A stretch of DNA of 64,000 nucleotides. Origin: Amaurobius ferox (taxonomy: Eukaryota > Arthropoda > Arachnida > Araneae > Amaurobiidae). This document shows positions 12,107-22,648 of the stretch, piece by piece. The first letter of the stretch is position 1; each line of letters starts with the position of its first letter. Where the stretch lies: positions 114,360,387 through 114,424,386 of the forward strand of contig OX578146.1 in the NCBI GenBank assembly GCA_951213105.1, in the 5' to 3' direction. The notes beneath the pieces were generated by a model. That model was not told the origin of the DNA. It ran no database searches and was given only the letters and a program-made list of their open reading frames with translations. A program made the translations under genes and the position numbers.

Positions 12107-13130
12107 CAGATAAAAATAAACTTCACAGTATTGAACTTTGTGCTCTTTCCATTTTAACATTTGACTTGATTTCAATATTTGCAGACATTATTGTCACGAA
12201 CTTGTTACATGCCCTCACATTCGTCTCTTTCGAAGACCAGGGGGAGAAAACTCCCGTACAAGCAACCTTTCCCATGACTTGAATCTAGGATTGTCATGTG
12301 CTGAAGTTCGGAAGTGTATTACCAGATTTAGCAGTTTATCGCCAATTTGGCGAATTTCCAAAGGTTCGAGAAACGCCTAGAAATAACGAATTTTCTAAAA
12401 GAAATGATAGACTTCTGGAAGCTTAAGCAAATAATATTTAAAATGAGTCACCACTCAGTCCGAGAGCAGTTGATGTGAAGAAATATTGAATATGAAATAT
12501 TTGAAATAAACCAGATAAAAATAAACTTAATAGTATTGAGCTTTGTGTTCTCTCTATTTTAACGTTTGACTTGATTTCAATATTTTCAGATATTATTGTC
12601 ACGAACGTGTAACATGCCCTCACTTTCATCTATTTCGAGAGAGATTTGTCTGCCAGACAGTGAGAACTCTCGTACAGCAACCTTTCCTATGACGTGAATC
12701 GAGGGTTGCCATGTGCTGAAGTTCGTAAGAGTGTTGCCAGATTTGGCAGGTTATCACCAATTTGGCGACTTTCCAAAGGTTAGAGAAACACCTAAAAATA
12801 CAGATTTTATACGAGGAATTAGAGATTTCTAAAATTTCCCACAAGGGATATTTAAAAGGAGTCACCAGTCAGTCCGAGAGCAGTTGACTTGATACGGGCT
12901 ACATTGAACTGTGATATTTGCCAATGTTTTGAAAATAGTCGCGGCTGCTTTGTGAAATGAGATACTTCAATGTTTTAAGAATAGTATTGGCGGTTTTGTG
13001 AAATTAGTGGAGCATTTGTGTACTGTTTTACTGTATATTTTTCCTGTTTACGTTGTACTTGTGAATAAACGCGCTAATTTCCCAGAAATTTAGACCCATT
13101 CTTGTATCCGAAGGATACAAGTACACAATT
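12107..13130 (+). mobile_element. LTR fragment pair with 395-bp tandem duplication
   Basis: Two direct units begin at 12107 and 12502 with AAATAAACCAGATAAAAATA and run through TGTCACGAAC (12192 and 12597) to CAGTCCGAGAGCAGTTGA. The second unit continues to about 13130 with TTGTGAATAAACGCG, a typical LTR polyadenylation-type end. The same LTR family appears in reverse at 25968 and 28418. The flanking 85 bp before TGTCACG is duplicated along with it, so this is a local tandem duplication and not a normal LTR pair. No internal retroviral-type genes lie between. Confidence 0.65.
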
Positions 13131-13155
13131 TTATTAGCTGTATGTGACATGTGAA

Positions 13156-13387
13156 GTCGACGCAGTGGTCGAGTGGTCAAGGAGAGAGTTTCCACAGCAA
13201 TCGCTCGACGGCCACGACGTGGGTTCGAGTCCCACGTAAGGCATGGATGTTTGTGTTGTAGGCGCAGTGTATTCCGCCCCCCTCTGGTGCCCCTGGGGCA
13301 ACTTCCTAGGACGGCTAAATGGTTCACGTTCTGGCCGCTGACAAAGGCGAATGATGAAAGTCATGTGCCTGGCCATTTGGGGAAAAA
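13156..13387 (+). mobile_element. tRNA-derived SINE (SINE-A, monomer)
   Basis: A tRNA-like head carries an A-box-like GTGGTCGAGTGGTCAAGG and a B box GGGTTCGAGTCCC (about 13220-13232). It is followed by a body starting GGCATGGATGTTTGTGTTGT and ends in an A-run. A 14-bp target duplication ATGTGACATGTGAA flanks it (13142-13155 and 13388-13401). The head resembles Ser/Leu-type tRNA. Confidence 0.88.
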
Positions 13388-13401
13388 ATGTGACATGTGA
13401 A

Positions 13402-15374
13402 AAATGGACTTATTAAACTTCAAGCAATTTAAATATATGAGAGACAATATGCCAAATTTCTACTTTCTATGAGTAGGTGTTCCAATTCTCGAGTTATTCC
13501 CTAAAACCGAGAATATTTTTGCAGCAAATCCAGGACGGGCTAACCCAATAAGAAAAAATACCAACAATTGAAATGCATTACACAAAACAACTATGCACGA
13601 AATTTAGACGTTCTAACTCTTTCGGTTTTCGAGTTATTTCCTAAACCTAATGCATTCTTATGACGGCTCTTATGGTTGAACTGGCCTTATGGTTGAAAAT
13701 TAAAAGAATTATAACGTACCACAAAAGATTGACATACTAAATTTCATGTTATTGTGATTAATGTTGCAGGATAGTTAGGACCTCAAATGTTTGAATCATA
13801 CTCACTGAAAAATAAAACAAACACCGTATTAAGCTAAATAAAATATTGTAAATATACATTAAAATGGTCTTTCTTCACTGTTGTCACTAAAAATGTGACA
13901 TTCTTCTGACTAACATTCATTGATTGAAATAATTTTTAGTCGGTATATTGCGCTCCGTGTAAAAAAAGTAAAATTCCATACATCTCGATAACGGCTCGTA
14001 TTAAATCATAGAACATGAGTTAATTCATTTCTTGTTAAAATCAATTACGAAACATTCACTTATTTGATACAAATATACGATATTTTCTAATTTTCTCTAT
14101 TAAAAATGTAAGACGGGCATCTCATGAGAAATGCACGTTAGAGTATTATAATAGATTCTATTCACCATTAAAAAGCAAGAAATAACATGTTTATTTCTAT
14201 CATAATTTTTTCGAAATAACTTTTAAACGATTTTCTTTATTTTCCAGTAAAAATATTCGAAATTATGCAAACCTTCCCCTATGTCAAATGCAATATGTCC
14301 ATCATCTTGTTGAATATTTTGTGTATAAAATTTATAGTTGAATGGTTAGACAATGATAAAATAAAAAAAATATATTTAAACAAGCTGTAGAAAAAAAAAT
14401 GTCAAGGTTCTAGTTACTGTTTTGTGATATATCATTTTTAACAAATTAATATTTCATTCAATTTCTAACCTAATTTCCAATTTTATTTCAATCATGCCCC
14501 AGGGCCAGTTAATTCATTGAAGTATAACTGCTATTTTATCCAACACAAAATACCCACGTCTTAACAAACAAATGAAGTTAATGGAAGTACTGTAAAGAAA
14601 AAAAACTAATAAACATTGCATGCGTTGAATTGGTTATTTACAAGTGTGAGTTATAACCGGTTTGAATTTATTACTGGAATTACGTCAACAAACTCTTACT
14701 ACAGGTTTCTGACCGAAAAAAATGATGCAATTAGCGTTTACGAATGGAAAAGGAACAACAATTGTGACCATACCATTAGAAAAAACGGCAAATAAGTATT
14801 TATTCGATGCATGCAAGTGGTTAGTTTGATAACACGTATAAATGGTCCAGATTACAAAGCAAAATTCAGCCTAAATAAAGATAGGTATGCAGACATACGT
14901 TTCATAAATGTATTTGAATTTACCTGTTAAGCGCATACAAACCTGGACCTGAATGCTCAAATGACCCATAGACTATTACGCCCAAACTGAAAATGGCTAA
15001 CGACTAAAGCTAATATTGTAGCACCACTTACAGTCGAAAGTAAAGAAAAAAGATAAAAATGTAAAAGAAAAGAAAATGAATGCGAGAAACAAAAAAATGA
15101 ATTAATTCAATTAAATCAACGTGCGGAATAGAAAAAGATTGAAAAAGATAAAAGGAAAGAAAAGATAAATGATGCGGAAAAGAAAAAAAAAACATACATC
15201 ATACATGACCATGACCTACCACGGAGAGATGGGGCGTCATTGACAAATCCTTAACCAGATTACTGGAATTTTTATTGATATGAAAAGCACTTTTAAATCA
15301 TGCAAGTAGAAGCCAAATCAAACCGATGACTCATCATCCAGACATGATTAGTGATTGAAGATTCATTTATTTTT
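13402..15374. other. Non-coding DNA of copy A with no partner in copy B
   Basis: This lies in the part of copy A (12496-17517) that copy B lacks; a mariner sits at that point in B. It is AT-rich with no open frame of note and holds a beta module (14495-14800) and an A/G-rich stretch at 15040-15200. Confidence 0.5.
14495..14800 (+). repeat. Beta module, copy 3
   Basis: Begins CATGCCCCAGGGCCAGTTAA, comparable with CATGCCCTAGAGGGTCATTT at 19333, and continues with AATTCATTGAAGTATAACT. More diverged towards the right end. Confidence 0.5.
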
Positions 15375-16321
15375 ACTTTCCTTATATACATAATGTATAA
15401 GGAAAGTATTGTGACGGGGTCGAAAATTCGAAATCGAGTTTTCGACGGGAGAGCACGTTTCAAGCATCCCTGGTCACGAATCAGACATTTTTGAAGTGAT
15501 GTCTCTCTCTGTGTGTGTGTGTGTGAAAGTATGTGTGTGTGTGTGTGTGTGTGTGTGTCAGTGAGCCTGTGGAAACGATAACTGACGAACGAATGGACCG
15601 ATTCGAACCAAATTTGGTACAAAAATCACAATCCATAAACACTGGAAGCCTATTGTTTTCATACGCAATCGAATGTTCAGAACCCTCCTAAATTTTCGAA
15701 TGAAATTTTGAAAAAATCGTCAAAAAATCAAAACCAGTAATAAAGTTACGCAAATAGACATTTATTTTGTAATTTTTCATTAGAAAGCGATTGACAAATT
15801 TTAGAACGCTAACATGAACCGTTCTCGAGATATTGCACATTTTTCAAAAAAATCATCAAAATGTCATAAAATAAAAAAAAATATTTCCTATTGAGAAACA
15901 TGTTCACTTTTCATATGTAATACAATGCGATAAATTGGGTGACATCATTCTCGTGGATCTAGCTCGTTGCATTCATGAAAAAAGATACTTTGAGTAATGC
16001 TTTTGTATTTGAACGCCAATAGTTATTTATCTGCTGTAAGAATAACTTATTTCTTCGTCCATAACGCTTGGCGAGATTTTGGCGACGAATTTAGCGGAAT
16101 GTCACCAACTTGGCGACTTTTTGAAATGTTGCCAAATTAACGAAAATCTCGCCAAATGATTAAAAATGACGCTAAATCAATGAAAATGACGACCAATTGT
16201 CGAAAATTCAATATTTTGGAAAGAAGATTAGTATTTACTATAAGAAAAACCTATTTTTTTACTGTAAAAGTAGTAAATTCATTGCATTATATAAGGAAAG
16301 TCATGTATTGCCCACATCAGA
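15375..16321 (+). mobile_element. R1 non-autonomous element, copy 2
   Basis: Full length. Left hairpin ACTTTCCTTATA/TATAAGGAAAGT with a 9-base loop, GT tract near 15510-15558, ACTGACGAACGAATGGACCG word, TTGGCGA modules around 16060-16160, and right end at 16321 followed by a T-run. T-run on both sides. Confidence 0.85.
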
Positions 16322-17517
16322 TTTTTTTAATTTTTGAACAATTTGTATTTTTTAAACGTTGCTTTAAGGCTCGTTTAGCTTGATCAATATACGATAGTCA
16401 GTATTGACAAGGATTTTGATAAAATACTCCTAATATTGAACTTTTCAATAGGTTCCTTAAGGAAAGAAAAACATATTTTCTCGTCTCAAGGATATTTTTT
16501 CTTATAAAAATGGAGGAGTATTTTTCTAGGATAGAATATTTCTTTGAAATCGATGTTATAGGGAATATTAGCAAATTCATGAATAGGATAGAAAGGATGT
16601 CAAACTATTTGGCTAAATGTCTTAACTGAATATTCCGTTCTTTGATGATGTACATGTTATAATATACATGGCACCTGACTGTCTTTTATAACTTTCAAGC
16701 TAGTTGACGTCATTCAGTGAAATTTGACATGGACATAGCTTGATATATGAGAAGAAGTTTTGCCTTCATTGCAGCTTGCTGATACGTACTTGTGGAAATC
16801 CCCCCCATCGGCTGCGACAGCTTACATAAGAACATCTGTGGGAATGCCAGCAGGCTTTATTTCAGTTTTGAGCTATACAGTAAGGCTGTCACTCGTGTCC
16901 TTTCGTAACCACGCTTCTCATATACCAATATATGCCCATGTCTAATTTCAATGAATTGCGTCTATTAGTTTGAGAGTTATAAATGAAAATCTGGAACCAA
17001 GAACGAGTGAAACACCACTATTGATAACACGTATCTAATATATTTTAGCTGTCGCTGGAAATTGAAATCTATTTTAAAATTTCAAATGACTAATTTAATT
17101 CATTTATGAAAATAGCAGATATTAATTTATGACTGAAACCATAGAATTATGCAAAAATATGTTTCCGATTCACCATCCTTAGATTTTCTAGCATACCGAA
17201 AATAACCCCGGATTTTATATCAACATGATTAATTACACTTTAGGACATGCTAATACATCACACTTACTATGCAGCTATTTAGGCTTTAAAAAATCGCAAA
17301 TATTACGCAATTCCCTAACAAAACATACCTTTACTCACGAACAGTTAAACTAATTATATTATTTTGAATCATGAACATTAAACAATTTCCCCAAAAGTAC
17401 CAGGCATTATCAAAAAAATTAAATTACATTTTAGGAGATGATGGATTGCTGCTAACGTAGTAAGATTTCCCAAAAGTTTGTTAAGTAGTCAAATTTGTCG
17501 GCAGGTTCGAATGCTTG
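16322..17517. other. Unassigned AT-rich DNA
   Basis: No gene, no recognisable repeat boundary and no partner in copy B. A 61-codon open frame at 16760-16945 has no domain. Confidence 0.45.
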
Positions 17518-17945
17518 GCGAGTATATTGGCTTTTCTCATATATGTATCAACATAATTGATACTATGAATTACAATAATAACCCCTACATTTGCAAGGAA
17601 GAAACGAGATAAATACAGATAGTGGAGGATACAATTGGATTTTGGGAGAAAACTAGTTGAACTTGGAGGAGGTGATAAATAGGGCAAAAAATAAAATTTC
17701 AAATTCAGACACCATTAAAAGCATGGTTGATTCGTATTCATAACTTGTAAGTCAGTATTGACAACTTGCAAATCAATCAAAATCCGAACATCGGATTTTG
17801 GACTCCATCATAATACTTTCCCTTTACATTGATTTTGTGTTGTAAAATAAGTAAAATCTGAATGAAAGGAATATATTTAAATTATTAAATATTAGGTTCT
17901 TCTTCATGCAATTGGTGATGACAAAGTGAATGAGGTTTTAAAAAA
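17518..17945 (+). repeat. Duplicated block III, first part (pairs with 49393-49880)
   Basis: Aligns from TTTTCTCATATATGTATCAA (17532 and 49410) to the point where an R1 element interrupts copy A. No coding capacity seen. Confidence 0.8.
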
Positions 17946-18892
17946 TCTGATGTGGGCAACACATGACTTTCCTTATATAGTGGAATGAATTTACTACTTT
18001 TACAGTAAAAAAATAGGTTTTTTTTATAGTAGAAACTAATATTCTTTCCAAGACATTACATTTTCAACAGTTAGTCGTCATTTTCATTGATTTAGCACCA
18101 TTTTTATGAATTTGGCGAGATTTTCGTTAATTTGGCAACATTTCAAAAAGTCGCCAAATTGGCGACATTCCGCCAAATTCGTCGTCAAAATCTCGCCAAG
18201 CGTTATGCACTAAGAAATAAGTTATTCTTACAGCAGATAAATGACTATTGGCATTCAAATACAAAAGTGTTACTCAGAGTATCTTTTATCACGTATGGAA
18301 CGAGCTAGATCCACGAGAATGATGCCACCCAATTTATCGCATGGTATTATATATGAAAAGTGAACATGTTTCTCAATAGGAAATATTTTTTTTTATTTTA
18401 TATGACTTTTTGATATTTTTTTTGAAAAATGTACAATATCTCGAGAATGGCTCGTGTTAGCGATCTAAAATTTATGTCAATCGTTTTCTAATAAAAAATT
18501 ACATAAGAAATGTCTATTTGCGTAACTTTATTAGTGGTTTTGATTTTTTGACGATTTTTTCAAAATTTCATTCGAAAATTTAGGGGGGTTCTGAACATTC
18601 GATTACGTATAAAAACAATAGGCTTCCAGTGTTTACGGATTGTGATTTTTGTATTAAATTTGGTTCAAATCGGTTTATTCGTTCATCAGTTATCGTCTCC
18701 ACAGACCCACTGACACACACACACACACACATACTTTCACACACACACACACACACACACACAGACATCACTTCAAAAATGTTTGATTCGTCATCAGGGA
18801 TGCTTGAAACGTGCACTCCCGTCGAAAACTCGAATTCGAATTTTCGACCCCGTCACAATACTTTCCTTATACATTATGTATATAAGGAAAGT
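17946..18892 (-). mobile_element. R1 non-autonomous element, copy 3
   Basis: Full length on the minus strand, ending in the hairpin at 18892. Present in copy A only; the B site near 49880 is uninterrupted. CA tracts at about 18714-18762. Confidence 0.85.
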
Positions 18893-19882
18893 AATAAACC
18901 GTTTAAGGTATTTCGTATTTTTTACAAATTTTGGCAAATTGGTGTTATTTTAGAATTCACCAATGCGAAGAGTTTTTCAACGCTAAAATTATCTGAATGG
19001 AATTATTTTAGGGGTTAATTTATACAATGAAATTCAAATTGATGCAAGCAAAAACAATGCATTGAAGTCTGAAAGCACTAAAGTCAATTTCCCTACTTTT
19101 GGTGTCATAATGCGTTATTTTGTGCAATACAACTCAAATTGATGCAAGCATACCAAAAATAATGTATTGAAATCTGGAAACACTAAAGTCCATTCCCTCC
19201 CTTCAGCTGTTAAAACGAATTGGAATATTTAATAAAAACCAGAAGCTGACAACCAAAACTTCATGTCAAAGGGCACTTTTAACAAATAAGCATTTTAGTA
19301 ATTCTCAGTTTCCTCCTAATTAAATTACACACATGCCCTAGAGGGTCATTTAACTCATCGAAGTATAACTTATTCCCCCAACACAGCTGTCATCGATTTA
19401 ACAACTTAATGAAGTCATTAAATACTTTCCATTAAAAAAACGAAGTGGCGTTGCTTATTTATGCTCCATATTTACACTTGTGCATAATGATTACGAATTT
19501 ATCAATGAAAATGTACACAACAAACTAGTACTCTAGGGTACTGTTGAAAGAAAAGTAATTAGCATTTCGAGAGCAAATTAAGGTTCTACAATTAAGCAAT
19601 TTGAAAACAAGGGGAAAATATTTGTTAGATGAACCCAAGTAAAGCTTATAACGTGTATTTATTCATTTATTTTAACACTGACATTTGTAAATTTCATTAA
19701 TTGAAAATAAATTACATATTGTTACGATAAAGTCACATAATATTTATCATTGACTAATCTACCAGAAGAGTCAGAGGACCCTCTCCCAAATACAAATTAT
19801 TGTCTATATTTTACCACATTTTAGATATCTACCAATTTAATTTTCCATTTTAATTAGTATAAAATATTATTGATTTATTTAA
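18893..19882 (+). repeat. Duplicated block III, second part, with beta copy 4
   Basis: Aligns with 49880-50709. Beta copy 4 is at 19316-19640 and pairs with 50176-50490. A local repeat of about 105 bp is visible near 19020-19200 (CAAATTGATGCAAGCA occurs twice). No gene. Confidence 0.75.
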
Positions 19883-19896
19883 TACTGTAACATGTG

Positions 19897-20239
19897 GGCC
19901 AACGCCTGTACCGTGCTGAAAACACAGGTTCCTGTTAGATCACCGAAGTGCAGTAGTATCGGGCGCGGTTAGTACTTGGGTGGGTGACCACCTGGGAACA
20001 CCGCGTACTGTTAGCTCATTTCAGTCGACGTGGTGGCCGAACGGCCAAGGCGAGCTTTTTCAGCGATTGGGGGTTCGAGTCCCAGGTAAGACATGGATGT
20101 TTGTGTTGTTGGGCGCAATGTGTTCCCATCCCCACTGGTGCGCTGGGGCAACGTCTTTGACGGCTAAGAGTTTCACTGTTCTGGTCGATGTATAGGCGGA
20201 GATGAAAGCGTCAATGCCTGGCCATTGGGAAAAAAAAAG
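19897..20239 (+). mobile_element. Composite 5S rRNA-tRNA SINE
   Basis: A 5S-rRNA-like head (19898-20015) is joined by a short linker to a tRNA-like unit (about 20024-20094) and then the same body as the SINE at 13156. It ends in an A-run. One 14-bp target duplication TACTGTAACATGTG (19883-19896 and 20240-20253) encloses both heads, so the two parts moved as one transcript. The tRNA part has GTGGCCGAACGGCCAAGGCG as A-box region and GGGTTCGAGTCCC as B box. Copy B has no SINE here. Either head could supply an internal RNA polymerase III promoter. Confidence 0.9.
19898..20015 (+). pseudogene. 5S rRNA-like segment (head of composite SINE)
   Basis: Close to animal 5S rRNA along its full length of about 118 bp: GCCAACGCCTGTACC start, GATCACCGAAGT, ATCGGGCGCGGTTAGTACTT and GGGTGACCACCTGGGAACAC, ending GTACTGTTAGC. 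It is followed by CTCATTTCAG and not by a T-run terminator, and lies inside a SINE, so it is not a working 5S gene. Confidence 0.9.
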
Positions 20240-20253
20240 TACTGTAACATGTG

Positions 20254-20647
20254 AAAATAAGGACCTTGATGACTAGAACATTATATTAGAATAATAAGAA
20301 AACAAATTATAAAGTGTTTATTTTATAATAATCTTGCATCTTTTTAATATTATTAGAGTAAGAAAATTCATCCCCCTGTCTGTACATCCATTTAATTAAC
20401 CTGTGGTGATAAAAGTGTCCACGAGGAAGGTTGCCAAGTTAACCATAAGTTAATACTTCTGAAAATAAAATGTAATTTCATTGGTAATCCTGGTTCGCAA
20501 TTAATTCGTTTTATTATTCATCAATAGCATTGATAATATAAGTGTGTAATCAGTGTACATCTAGAGGTTTAAGGCGCTCAAGTGAGGCCAGTGGGTGGGT
20601 GAAACTATTTTACATGACTTTATGCACCCATTTTTATGACAATTGAA
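20254..20647 (+). repeat. Duplicated block IV (pairs with 51023-51440)
   Basis: Alignable from the CCTTGATG word (20262 and 51059) to TACATGACTTTATGCAC. No gene. Confidence 0.75.
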
Positions 20648-21401
20648 CCACAACCGAAAATCACAACTCGAGTTTTCGACAGATCTACACGTTTTGGGAC
20701 CTCTAGATTACGAAAACAACTGTTTTAGCATGACGTCTGTGTGCCTGTCTGTGCAATATACGTATCCATCCTAACACGAAAACTAATGGACCAAATTTCA
20801 TAAAAGTTGATAGGTAAGTCACTTGTGTGTAATTCTGGTGCTGATTCATTTTTGGTACGATTCAGGATAAAAGAACCCGCCATTTTGCGAAATGGCCCGC
20901 AAAAAGTGCTTGTATCCACTCTAGCAGAAAAACTAATCGATCAAATTTTGCAAAATTTGGTAGATAAGTCATTTGTGGGTTAACCTGGTGCTGATTACAT
21001 TTTGATACAATTCAGAAAAAAGGAATCTGCCTTTCTTTGGGAAATGACCCGGAAAAATCATCAAAATCTAAAATAAAAGATTACGTTTGCTGGAATATAT
21101 CAATTAAATGCTTATACGTAATTTTTGACGATGAAAGAATAAGACAAAACCAACCCCATTACTCTAGTACTGGCCGTGCTTGAGAAATGCTATTTTTTAC
21201 GCATGTTTGCAAGCCAATTTTGAAAATGGGTTTAGTTACCGAATGGAAAAAGAAAATGGAAGTAAAAGTGCAAATTCAATGTAATATAACATAATGTTGG
21301 GTATTATTTTGTGCAATTAACTGAATTTAACGACTTATTGATGAAATATGGAGAACGTAAATATGAGTCTACAGGGAAAGTCCTGAGTTTCCCTCATCAG
21401 A
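20648..21401 (+). mobile_element. R2 non-autonomous element, left end missing
   Basis: Begins inside the family sequence (ACAACTCGAGTTTTCGACAG at 20661), then has two similar units of about 160 bp, each with a GTATCCA...AACTAATGGACCAAATTT-type stretch. It ends ACAGGGAAAGTC followed by CCCTCATCAGA at 21401, then TTTT. The right end matches R1 in plan. Confidence 0.7.
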
Positions 21402-22648
21402 TTTTCCCTTATGTAGACAGGGTGTAGTTGTGTGTGCGTGTATGTGTGCATGGCGCGGGGGTGGGGGGTATTCATACCGAATCGTACACATTTAATAAAT
21501 TTTTACTGATATTTAAAAATCGGCTAGTTTAAAAATATGATGTGTCTAATATGATTTCATATTAAAAGTCCAGATACTGAAAAACAAACAAAGTGCAGAT
21601 TGTTGGACTTCAATGAATTTTTAAAAGAACTTTTAAAACAGTATTATTGCTAAGAAAAACTTCAGATAAGTATTTAAACACAAATAGAATAACATTGCAG
21701 CATTCAACTGTTTCGAGTATATACTGGATGCCGTTCGTCAGAGCCACAGCTAGACAGCTGCCAAACTCGAAGTCAAAAGAGGCGTTTATACCAAGCTAAG
21801 CCGCCTGTTCACGGGTCTCCTTTAACATTATATCACTCATATCCACCTCAGATCCACCTCATTTTCAATATATCTATCTTAGCTATTTTAGCAATATGTA
21901 GTTGGATAGCATGGCACTCTATTCCACTGGATGCTGAGTGACGATCTGTAAAGTAAAGTGATGGTACAAGACTCATTAGATGGCAGGACGCAGACAGTGG
22001 CTGTTTAAAGGGCTGATAAGGTGCGGAAATACGCAGTGAAAGAACAAGGACTTGAGAAATAAATGAATTTAATAAATTCAGATTCTACAGTTGATTCGAA
22101 AAACTGAACGAGCATCAAAACTGCGTGAGCTAATGAAGCGGTAATACTACGCCAGTAATCGAACGGCTAATGACAAGGTGAGAATGCTTTCTTCACCGAA
22201 TTGGACTAGGAACCCCACATAACGCGCATCCCAGGAAAACTCCCAATTCTGGAACCTGAAATCTCGGCTTTTTTCATCAGAGCGAAATAGGTACAAATGA
22301 ATTAAATAGATGGTACATATATATATATACCCAAATCGTGCATTGAGTCCACCTAAGAGAGCCAATCAAAAATTAGAATGAAAAGCTGTTCTGCAAATCC
22401 GAAACAGAGCTAATACGCTAGATTGGTGTGCACCAAAACACCAACGAAATGTTTCCAAGAAAGCGAAGCATGTGAGCACAGGTTTAAGAGAGACTAAGAC
22501 GAAAAGCAAGTCAAAACGATACATAAGAGTAAAAAATGCAATAAAATTTGCAAAAACGGAACAAATATATAGGAAAAGTAAAAAAAATCCCTCATTTTTT
22601 AATGTTATTTTATTTGTGACGTTCTTGCTCAAGTATTTTTTATTCTTT
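21402..22648 (+). repeat. Duplicated block V (pairs with 57180-58488)
   Basis: Alignable with copy B from the GGGTGGGGGGT patch through CATACCGAAT to TTCTTGCTCAA at 22623. Contains a hammerhead-like remnant at 21712-21742. Short open frames on the minus strand (22147-22365 and 22366-22632) are not kept in copy B. Confidence 0.75.
21712..21742 (-). ncRNA. Hammerhead-like motif, degenerate
   Basis: Minus strand CTGACGA and GAAA are present at the same spacing and in the same sequence context (CATTCAACTGTTTCGAG) as at 4143, but helix II does not pair well. Confidence 0.25.

Noticed and set aside
12192..13130. A complete LTR retrotransposon with two LTRs
   Set aside because: The two units are adjacent with no internal coding region, and the duplication includes flanking DNA.
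13160..13235. A genuine tRNA gene by its A and B boxes
   Set aside because: The body continues into a SINE with an A-tail and target duplication. The cloverleaf is not complete. The same holds for 38316 and 62176.
15040..15200. A/G-rich stretch as a coding lysine-rich region
   Set aside because: No open frame spans it; low-complexity purine tract.
19898..20015. A functional 5S rRNA gene
   Set aside because: It lies inside a SINE with a tRNA head and target duplication, has substitutions and is not followed by a T-run terminator.
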